A stretch of 64,000 nt of DNA, taken from positions 4,361,501 through 4,425,500 of the forward strand of contig NC_089438.1 in assembly GCF_026210795.1 (NCBI RefSeq), written 5' to 3'. The translations under genes and the position numbers were made by a program. The notes below the pieces were generated by a model. It was not told the DNA's origin, ran no database searches, and worked only from the letters and a program-made list of their open reading frames with translations. Below are positions 35,900 through 45,841 of the stretch, in pieces (within the stretch, counting starts at the first letter, position 1; every line of letters begins with the position of its first letter). The stretch is from Rhizophagus irregularis. Its lineage: Eukaryota > Glomeromycota > Glomeromycetes > Glomerales > Glomeraceae.

Positions 35900-38828
35900 T
35901 AATTACCTATATATATATTTTCTCGGAGTCCTCTTCTTCTACACAAATGGGATCAGTTCATAAAGAATAAATTATTAATAGTACTTCTTACCCATAGTAC
36001 TTATCTGAAAAAATTTTTGAAAGTTTTTTGTTAGCAATGAATGGTCATAAGAACTGGTCATTTGTGCCTATTGAGCAACATCCATTGCAATAGCATAATA
36101 TTTTAATCGTAGAAATCAACTTTTTTACACAATATCCTACTAAATCTAAAATCTAAATTTGTTAGAGTAGCGATTAAGCCATTATACTACAAACGATTTA
36201 ATATTTTTTCTTAGAATTTTTTTTAGTGAACAAAATCATATTCATAGAGAAATCACACTTTAATTAACCTTTTGATTATATTTATTTAATTTTAAAAAAA
36301 AAATATCATTTACAACTTCATTTGTTGCATACTGTATGCTTGAATTATTTTTTTTCCTTTAATTATATTTCGCATACTTCATACTTTTTAATCAAAGTTA
36401 CCAAATAGGTTTATTTGTATAAATCAAATTTGAGACTTTTACCCTTTTTTCTTTCAATTTTTTCTAAGTTATTGAATCATATATTTTAAATATTGATAGT
36501 ATTAAATCGTTACTCAGAGAGTGACTTATTTAATTCATTCATTCATTTCATTTTATTTTATTTATTGATTTTTATATTTTTATTTTATTTATTTTTTTGT
36601 TTTTTTTTTTGATGTGTAAATTGCGTAAAAAATTTGCTGCAATATATTTATTACGAGATTTACCCTTGGTTGTAACACACTTTTCTGAAGTCATATGACC
36701 TAAATGAGAATAACGCATTAAAAATACACATTAAATAATAATCAGTCATGTAAAATCAAAATAATCATAGACTGGAAATGATTACTTATTTTTAATCGAT
36801 GTTGTTATATCTCGAGTTTCATAATATAAGAAATACAAGATAATTAGAGAAGAGTTTAAAAGATCCTAATCCTAATACAAATCCAACAAAATTTCTTGCG
36901 AACTATTGTTGTACTGTATCTAATTGCATCTAATGCGTTTTTTTACCTATAATTCTATCATGATAAGCTAGCAATTAAAACTACAAGGTTATTTATAACT
37001 TTAAGGATATGTATTTTTTTTATCGCGCATATTTTTTTTCTTCTAACAATACAGTATAACGAACCTGAATTTTAATTATGAGAAATTACTATAAAATATT
37101 CGAAGAGGAGTAATATCATATTTCAGTATTTATTAATACAAAATGAAAACGAATTAATTTACAGACGGCAATAAATTTCATAAATCCTAACGTAATATTA
37201 AGTATGATTACACAATATTATGATATTTTATATCCTTGTAAGAAGTATTATTATAGCACAATAGAAAACATCGTTAGTATGATGTTGTAATACTTCATAA
37301 TTTTCAACTAATGTGATGAGATTGATAAATCTTTATATTTTGTTACACCAATTGAATCTAAATTAGTTTTGATATTTAAATTTTTGGCTTTATTTATAAG
37401 CAAATAAATAACAGTAAACAAATCAAATCAACCCTAAAACTAAATTTTAACCCTATAAACTCTCAGTTTAATATTAATATTATATAACTTTATAAAAACA
37501 ATGTATACTATTAAATTTTTTTATTTTAACTTCTTTAGCTTTAACTCTATTCAATTATTTTGATTCCTCATCATTTAAATTAATCAATTTTCTTTCCAAT
37601 TCCTTACATACCAAGAATTTTTAAACTATCATTACCTTAATTTAAAAAATTTTAAGAAATTTTAACTCAATCATATGATTTAAATGAATTATTTTAAACT
37701 TATTATGACAATTTTCTAAAAATTCCTTAATAAATCGTTAGAAATTTTGCTAAGTTATATTATTTTTTTAAATTTTTTAAATTTATAAATAATTCAGAAT
37801 TTTTTGAAATAATATTAAATTTTAATATGCTTGTTTTTTAAATGTTTAAAAACATGGTAACACTGATAAATCAAAATGGGAAACAATTCTTATTTTTAAA
37901 AAAGTACTAAGATTTGAACAGTAAATTGATATATTTTTAATAAGAAGAATTATTGGATTTTCAATTATTGATCATTAATGATGTGTCATCAGCCGTGCAA
38001 ATAACAATTCACTAAATATTTAAATATTTGATCATTAATGATGTGTCACCAGCCGTGCAAATAACAATTCACTATCTTAAATAATTTAAGTATTGTACAA
38101 GGCTTTTCAAAAGTAGTAATATTGACTAAATTATTGGGAACAAAACATTTTATGAATTTGAGGAAGCTTAATTATTAATTTTCGCAAATTTAAATATACA
38201 TTCACTATATTGCTTAAAAATTCTCGTTCAATTTTATCATTACTATGCCAACTAAATTTAATGTTAAACCCTTCTCTGTAAAATAAATAAAACGAAATAT
38301 CTTATTACTTTGACGTAAAATTGATTGATGAAATATTGGAAACTATCATACGAGAAATTGATAAACCTAAACAATCATATCTTACAAAACAACTATTAAT
38401 TACGAAAACTAACAGAATAATTATATTCTTTCGAATATTTTGGATATTCAAATAATGGTTTGTATTCTTCATCCAAATTAATATTATTATTTCTTTATTA
38501 AAGCAAAAAATTAAGGTCATGATTACCAAGCAGCAGTTATATTTATAAAGGGATTTGCATAAAGCAAAGGAATCGACTTACATCAAAATAAACAATTAGA
38601 ATAAAGTTGAACAACCATTTTGAAGATGCTGTAAAATGTAAAAAATACAATCATCCGTCACCTTGAAAATTTAAACGTTTTTAATTTATTATAAGCCTAA
38701 TTTTGGATGTCATACTGTTGTACATAAATTTTGTAATACTGTAACAGGTGATTATTTGGCATTGTTATATTATAATCTATTCAAAAAATACCTAGTGAAT
38801 ATACTTTGGATACTAATAATAATGCTTT
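35900..38828. other. Gene-poor AT-rich region
   Basis: No intact gene. On the minus strand at 38305-38400 the peptide RYDCLGLSISRMIV resembles the G2 box (GLGLSISR) of histidine kinases and may be another eroded fragment; this is weak. A 60-bp tandem duplication lies at 37968-38074. The sequence CCTTGAAGATGCGTAGAGCT near 35881 is nearly repeated at about 46725, meaning unknown. Confidence 0.4.
37968..38074. repeat. 60-bp direct duplication with palindromic core
   Basis: TTGATCATTAATGATGTGTC and AGCCGTGCAAATAACAATTC occur at 37968-38014 and again exactly 60 bp later at 38028-38074, differing at one base. The core ATCATTAATGAT is a perfect palindrome. Confidence 0.85.
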
Positions 38829-40571
38829 CTATATATCCTCAATCATACAATCAAAACCCTGAGACTCTTCTTGAACTAAAATTTCAGTAAGTTTGCGACT
38901 TGTATAATATGTTTGTGGATGTGATTGCATAATATAAGCATTCGCTTGTCCTTGTAATAAAGCTTTGTCTGCCTCTACAAATTCTTCCATATCATTTTTT
39001 AATTGATTATCAATAATATGTACTTCATATTTATAATCTCCATCCCTGTTTATTTCATAATATTTATTAATACATCTAATCCATTCAGATATAATATTTT
39101 CAAGCATTATTATGGTTGGTCTATTGGAAGGATTTAAATCCCAACATTTTTTCATTAAATCTATATAACATTTTGGAGTATTTTTCATAATTTTAGGACG
39201 TTTCCCTTCATAAACACTCAAGATAAAATGATGATCATGTGCTTCATGGTTAAATGGAGGAATTCCTGATGTAAATTCCCACATTATCATCGAAAAGCTA
39301 TAAATATCACTTGCTGGAGTATAGGGTTTTTTTCTTAATATCTCAGGCGCCATGTAAGGTAAAACTCCATAAATTTCATTAACTTTATTATCAGAGTCTT
39401 GTAAATTACTAATAGGTTTGCATAAACCTAAGTCAATAATAAATGACTCATTGTAATTATCTGATATTAAAATATTACCATCATGAAAATCACCATGAGT
39501 TAAATTTGATTCATGGATTACCTTAAGCCCTAATATTATTTTTTTCAATAATTGTAACTTTTCTTGCCACTTGAATTTAATTATATCAGATAAACATTTT
39601 CTCAAACTTCCTTTCTTCGCATAACTCATTACTATTATATAATTTAAATTATTTGGATCTTGGGTAATTCCAAAAAATTGAATAAATTTCGAAAATGACT
39701 TTTTCTGACAATTATAATGATATTTCCACTATGAAATAAAAAAAAATTATTAAACTTTTGCACAAGGAAATAAAATTTGCTATTAAATATAAATACTATA
39801 CCTCATCCAGAAATTCACCATTTAAACTTGATGAATTATTAAGTGTTTTAAGAATAATCTCATAACATGTTTGTCTATTCCATTGTTGTTTGTCAAAATT
39901 CCAACTAAAAATAGGCCCATCTGACCAGATAGCTTTATTAATTTCACTAAATCCTCCTTTAGCATAATGATCAATACTTGATAAATTATTGTAAGGTATC
40001 CACTCTAAAATTTCATAACTATTTTTAGCATTTATTTGTGCTTCTTGAATAAATTTATCAATAAATTTATTTTTACTAGTCCAATTTGAAAAATCTTGTT
40101 GAAATCGTTTAGTATTACATTGTTGACACCATTGGTAATCAGTATTTGGTAGCTTACATTCATTACAAAATTCAACTTTATTTTCCCAGTAAATAGTTTT
40201 CGTATAAATTTATACTCTATATATATCTAAAATATACAATATATCATTATTTTGTATTAAATTTATGCCGATCCAAATCACATCAATAAAATGATTTTAC
40301 TAAATCACGTTAAATTTGTACTAAAATTGATATTCTAAGAATGAAATCATACCAAATTTATAATATGTACATATTTATTTAAAATATTTTCTAAAATAAA
40401 TTCCATATAAATTTACATATATTTTAATTATGTATTCCGTATAAAATCATTTGACCGTAATTTGTACAAATTTTGTATAAAATTTGTATTACTCCTTCTC
40501 TGCACTTGAGAAACTTCCTTATGCCCATTTGGTTCTTTTTTACATGATTGACATTTACATTCTACTTTCAT
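38829..40571 (-). CDS. TKL-like kinase interrupted by a MITE in the first exon
   Basis: Exon 1a starts at ATG 40571-40569 (MKVECKCQSCKKEPNGH). Exon 1b runs to 39802, exon 2 from 39728 to TAG 38829. Exon 1b encodes C-x2-C...WC-x2-C (FCNECKLPNTDYQWCQQC), the linker LEWIPYNNL, the glycine loop AKGGFSEINKA and the lysine of IILKTL. Exon 2 has THGDFHDGN (the HRD Arg is Gly but the Asp is kept), DLGLCKP and MAPEI. The catalytic core is therefore plausible. Between exon 1a and 1b lies a MITE of about 300 bp. Reading straight through meets TAA at 40430-40428, so the gene is either inactivated or splices the element out as an intron. C-terminus about 70 residues past the kinase domain, without the microexon tail. 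Confidence 0.7.
40194..40497. mobile_element. MITE inside kinase exon 1 (CCCAGTAAATAG family)
   Basis: The left end CCCAGTAAATAGTTTTCGTA continues with a TATAAATTT block very similar to the sequence at the end of the Sel1 gene (43450-43512, reverse orientation). The right end, read inward, is GGAGTAATACAAATTTTATA, a looser inverted match. Its removal would rejoin the N-terminal Cys/Lys-rich segment with the WENKVEFCNEC segment of the kinase. No coding capacity. Target duplication not clear. Confidence 0.65.
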
Positions 40572-40957
40572 TTTTATTTTTAAAATTTTTAAAATTTTTA
40601 ATTAATATAAAATATGTAATAACCTAGTTAGTTATATATGAATGATTTAATAATGATCAAACAATCAATAGACAAATATTTTTTTGAAATTTTGAATTTG
40701 ATAACCGTAAAGTAATGGCAATAAATCTGCACACGTGATTGAGAATGATTTATCAATTTTGCCATGACATCAAAATGAAACATTCGAAACTTTTTTACCA
40801 AAATGTAAATGTTCACTAAAAAGGAATGTATAATGATAAATTACAAAATACTGTACTTTTCATTTTATTAATCTACAAGTTTTAATAAAATGTTTATTCA
40901 ATAAAATTTTAATATGATGAATATATATATTTTTTTTAGTAATATCTAGCATAAATC

Positions 40958-41100
40958 TACTTTCCATACAATTTACCAAACCTGTCTTTTGCAATATGTT
41001 TGTTTAATTTATAAAAATTATCATAAAGCACCCATTCTAATGTTTCTTTTTTACGAACTGATCAATATCGTATCATTACTAGTCCATTTTTCAAAACTTT
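40958..41100 (-). pseudogene. Kinase exon 1 relic
   Basis: The minus strand gives FEKWTSNDT, then after a frame change KKETLEWVLYDNFYKLNKHI and DRFGKLYGK, ending in TAG. It corresponds to the FSNWTSGND...EWIPYNNF...KGGF region between the cysteine cluster and the glycine loop of the kinases here. No catalytic part follows, so it is a small decayed fragment. Confidence 0.6.
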
Positions 41101-41492
41101 TGTTGATTATACGTATAACTAACATGTCTTTGTTAGTTTATTTTTAAAGGAATCTGTTTAGTTTTATAATTTTATAAATGAATCCGGATTAATATAATAG
41201 TTAAAACAATGTTGGCACGAAATTAAAAAAAATCGCAATAGAACTATAATTTTAGCTAAAGATCATAATCCATGTACGGATTGACCTGAAATAATTGTTT
41301 AATAATCACATGACTGAGAATTATTAATACAAAATTGATTAATAATATACTTTTTTAGACTATATACTAATACTAATATGTATAAGACTGAGGATTATTA
41401 ATACAAAATTATACTTTTTTGGACTATAATACTAATATATATAAACTAAATAATCGTGCCATTGATTATTTTTTGAACTTGAATAACTATGA
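41101..41492. other. Spacer with a short tandem repeat
   Basis: Two copies of a unit of about 65-70 bp (GACTGAGAATTATTAATACA ... TTTTTTAGACTATA and a variant) occur at about 41310-41445. No gene. Confidence 0.5.
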
Positions 41493-43190
41493 GGTCAACG
41501 AGTTCAAGAAACTGAAAAAGCTGAAGATTCAGATATTATATCTGTAGCTAGTGATTCTAATTCTTCAAATAATTCATTAATACAAATATCTAAACAAAAA
41601 ACTTCTAATAGAATAGCTGAACTTAAAGAAGAGTGGCGAATATTAAATGAAAAGTCCTTGAATTCTAAAGTTATACAAACTACGCCTAAAAAAACTAAAA
41701 AAATACAAAATGCTACCATTGACTCAAAAAAAATACATAAACCTGTCAAACGTGAAGGAAAAGAGCCAGAATGGTTTTCATCAGATCCTGAACAGGTCAT
41801 ATTAATTAAACAACTCAATATAATTATAATTTTTTTGCTATTTTAATTTATTTTCTTTAAATTTTTAGCCTATATCAAAGGAAAAAGGCAAAAACTATTA
41901 TGATATTCCAAGAACACTTCATATTAGAAAAATGACGTGGAATGGATATGTGGTACTTTTCCTTTTATTCTTAATAATAATACCTTTATTTATTGTACAA
42001 TATTTAACTTATTTCAATTTTTGGGAATTACTTCGTCATTTATGTGAAGAATATTTATCAGAAGTTGCTAAAACTATGATGTTTAAGGATATTGAAACAA
42101 AGCTTATTAATAAAACAATTCGCAAGGTAATAAACAAGTGTATAAAAAAATTATATTAAAGTCTATTTGTTAAAATATCATTCCAGTTTAAGGATCAAAA
42201 TGAGCGTTTTCCTCAAACTATGGGCGATTGGGCTCTTAGAGAAATGATTAGAAGATGGGTTAATAATTATAGTAAGTTTTAATAATAACTTTTTATTAGA
42301 TATTCAAATAATAATAACTAACTTTTTTTTAAATTAGGGGAATATAATAAAGAACCTGATAAATCTTCTAAAACTCAAAAATCTAGAAAACATAAGAAAT
42401 CTAGAAATTCCATGGAATTAGAATCTACTTCATACAATAATCATACAAGTGATGTTGAAGAATCACAAAATAATTCTGGTGACTTTACTTCAATAGAAAC
42501 ACTACATTCTGATCATAAAAATGACGCTGAACAAGATGATCCCAAATTGGAATCTAACAATATGACTACAAGTAAGTTTATTAACTTATGTTTTATTACA
42601 TTTATTATTAAAAATACTAAATTTTATTACATAATAGATGAACTTCAAGATATTACTCAGCAAATTGAAGAACTTATGAATAAACAGAAAAAAATGCTTA
42701 TTAAAGCAAGAAACAACAAACATAAAGTTAATGAAGTATTTACTTTAAGTAAGCAAATTTTAATTGTAAATCATTTGTAATAAAAATATTTATTATTATA
42801 TGATAACTGAAATTATATTTTTAGATACTTCTAAATCTATATTTACAATCAGAACAAGACATCCCAAAAGAAAATTCTCATTTGTCTAACAAAATCATTG
42901 ATATTCAAGATGATGATAAAAATGACGAAATTTCTTTAAAAAGAAAAAATCCTGAAGATTCTTCCATCACTCCGACCAATAATTCTTCTGACAATAAGCT
43001 TGTTGATCCAACCAGTAAATGTAAAGAAAAAGGAGTAATTCTACACAAATTGAGTCTACAAGTGCGAATAATGATCTTAAAAAATAAAGAACCCGCCATT
43101 CCACTCGAATTAAGACTACAAGTACAACAAGTGTTAATTCTACCAACAAACAAAAAGTACAAAGGGGCCTTCCAAAGAAAAGGAATTGAT
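41493..43190 (+). pseudogene. Multi-exon gene of unknown family, probably decaying
   Basis: Exons by splice consensus: from about 41493 to 41795, 41869-42126, 42187-42271, 42338-42571, 42638-42748, then 42825 onward. All junctions are in frame up to 42748, a strong sign of a real gene. The protein is polar N-terminally (SDSNSSNNSL, PKKTKKIQ), has a compact middle (EPEWFSSDPEQ, YYDIPRTLHIRKMTW, LLRHLCEEYLSEVAKTMMF, DWALREMIRRWVNNY), then acidic/serine-rich and a short coiled coil (ITQQIEELMNKQKKM). No start codon is found: a TGA lies just before 41493. The last exon needs two or more frame changes to stay polar. 41950-42018 looks like an unspliced intron read as a hydrophobic span. No family recognised; it may be a pseudogene or a mis-modelled live gene. 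Confidence 0.5.
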
Positions 43191-43194
43191 TATA

Positions 43195-43512
43195 TTTTAG
43201 TAAATATAAAATATGCTAAATTACATACTATGTATCCTATAATAATTGTAGATATCATATTTTATGTATTACATACTATTAAGCAAATATAAATAAATTT
43301 GGTACATTTATTGGCAAATATTTGGCTTATAGATGGCTCAATATCAGAATAGATTTATAACATATTTGGCATAAATATAGTTAAAATTAGAATGAATTCG
43401 GAATTAATTCAGAACAAATCAATTCAAATTTCGTGCCAAACGGGCTCATCCTTATATGTTGTATATTTTAATATATATTCGGTACAAATTTATACAAAAA
43501 CTATTTACTGGG
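43195..43512. mobile_element. MITE at the 3' end of the Sel1 gene (CCCAGTAAATAG family)
   Basis: The right terminus (43450-43512, read on the minus strand) is CCCAGTAAATAGTTTTTGTA, followed by a GTATAAATTT block and ATATAT(T/C)...AAAATATAC, the same as the element inside kinase 38829-40571. The left boundary is uncertain; AGTAAATA at 43199 may be the other end. The interior contains GTGCCAAACGGGCTCAT. Non-coding. Confidence 0.6.
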
Positions 43513-45841
43513 TTTTAGAATTTGTTTTGTTACTTTCTATTACTATTTGATGCCAATAAAAGGCCCTTTCTAAATTCCTTTCTGTTCCTTCTCCATTTCT
43601 ATAACATGCAGCTAAATTAAATATTGCATCAATATGATCTTTTTCTGCTGCTTTCTGATACCAATGAAAGGCTTTTTCTAAATTCTTTTCTGTTCCTTCT
43701 CCATTATAATAGCAATTGGCTGAACTATACATTGCATCAATATGATCTTTTTCTGCTGCTTTTTGACACCAATAAAAAGCTTTTTCTAAATTTTTTTCTG
43801 TTCCTTCTCCATTATAATAGCAATTGGCTAAATCACACATTGCATCAATATGATCTTTTTCTGCTGCTTTTTGATACCAATGAAAAGCTTTTTCTGAATT
43901 CTTTTCTGTTCCTTCTCCATTATAATAGCAATTGGCTAAATCACACATTGCATCAATATGATCTTTTTCTGCTGCTTTTTGATACCAATGAAAAGCTTTT
44001 TCTGAATTCTTTTCTGTTCCTTCTCCATTTATATAACATGCAGCTAAATTAAATATTGCATCAATATGATCTTTTTTTGCTGCTTTTTGATACCAATGAA
44101 AAGCTTTTTCTGAATTCTTTTCTGTTCCTTCTCCATTTATATAACATGCAGCTAAATTAAATATTGCATCAATATGATCTTTTTTTGCTGCTTTTTGATA
44201 CCAATGAAAGGCTTTTTCTAAATTCTTTTCTGTTCCTTCTCCATTATAATAGCAATTGGCTAAATCACACATTGCATCAATATGATCTTTTTCTGCTGCT
44301 TTTTGATACCAATGAAAAGCTTTTTCTGAATTCTTTTCTGTTCCTTCTCCATTTATATAACATGCAGCTAAATTAAATATTGCATCAATATGATCTTTTT
44401 TTGCTGCTTTTTGATACCAATGAAAGGCTTTTTCTAAATTCTTTTCTGTTCCTTCTCCATTTATATAACATGCAGCTAAACTATACATTGCATCAATATG
44501 ATCTTTTTCTGCTGCTTTTTGATACCAATGAAAAGCTTTTTCTGAATTCTTTTCTGTTCCTTCTCTATTTATATAACATGCAGCTAAATTAAATATTGCA
44601 TCAATATGATCTTTTTTTGCTGCTTTTTGATACCAATGAAAGGCTTTTTCTAAATTCTTTTCTGTTCCTTCTCCATTATAATAGCAATTGGCTAAATCAC
44701 ACATTGCATCAATATGATCTTTTTCTGCTGCTTTTTGATACCAATGAAAAGCTTTTTCTGAATTCTTTTCTGTTCCTTCTCCATTTATATAACATGCAGC
44801 TAAATTAAATATTGCATCAATATGATCTTTTTTTGCTGCTTTTTGATACCAATGAAAGGCTTTTTTTAAATTCTTTTCTGTTCCTTCTCCATCATAATAG
44901 TGATTAGCTAAACTATACATTGCATCAATATGATCTTTTTCTGCTGCTTTTTGAAACCAATGAAAGGCTTTTTCTGAATTCTTTTCTGTCCCTTCTCCAT
45001 TTCCATAATACTATAAAGCTAAATTATATATTGCAATAATATGATCTTTTTCTGCCGCTTTTTGACACCAATGAAATGCTTTTTCTAAATTCTTCTCTGT
45101 TCCTTCTCCATTATAATAGCAATTGGCTAAATCACACATTGCATCAATATGATCTTTTTCTGCTGCTTTTTGATACCAATGAAAAGCTTTTTCTGAATTC
45201 TTTTCTGTTCCTTCTCCATTTATGTAACATGCAGCTAAATTAAATATTGCATCAATATGATCTTTTTTTGCTGCTTTTTGATACCAATGAAAGGCTTTTT
45301 CTAAATTCTTTTCTGTTCCTTCTCCATTATAATAGCAATTGGCTAAACTATATATTGCACCAATATGATCTTTTTCTGCTGCTTTTTGACACCAATGAAA
45401 GGCTTTTTCTAAATTCTTTTCTGTTCCCTTCCCATTATAATAGTAACTGGATAAACTATACATTGCAATAATATGATCTTTATCTGCTGCTTTTTGACAC
45501 CAATGAAAGGCTTTTACTAAATTCTTTTCTGTTCCTACTCCATCTCTATAACATGCAGCTAAATTAAATATTGCATCAATATGACCTTTTTCTGCTGCTC
45601 TTTGACACCAATGAAAGGCTTTTTCTAAATTCTTTTCTGTTCCTTCTCCATTCTTATAACAGTTGGCCAAATTAAACATTGCTTCTTTATTGCCATTTTC
45701 TGCTAATTTTTTTAAAGAATTAATACATTCTTTACACCATAATTCTTCAGTAAAAGGTATATTACAATACAAACAATTTTTGGTGTCTATTGCAATGGTA
45801 TCTTCATCTGAGATATTTAATTTATTAAAGTCAGTTTCCAT
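43505..45841 (-). CDS. Sel1-repeat protein with N-terminal zinc-knuckle module and one in-frame stop
   Basis: ATG 45841-45839. The frame continues to TAA 43507-43505 but is interrupted by a single TAG at 45013-45011 (LAL-stop-YYGNGEG), splitting it into a 276-codon part and a downstream part whose first Met is at 44920. The N-terminus has CLYCNIPFTEELWCKEC, a C-x2-C...WC-x2-C module. It is followed by about 20 Sel1 repeats of 36 residues (type AIFNLAACYINGEGTEKN, then SEKAFHWYQKAAEKDHID). Sel1 repeats form alpha-helical solenoids that bind partner proteins. Repeats alternate between two subtypes, giving a 216-bp higher-order unit. The final QTAA lies in MITE sequence. The TAG may be a genuine nonsense mutation or an assembly error. 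Confidence 0.85.

Noticed and set aside
43624-45471. Plus-strand frames made of repeated MHQYDLFLLLFDTN peptides
   Set aside because: They are the antisense of the Sel1 repeats and exist only because the 108-bp unit is a multiple of three.
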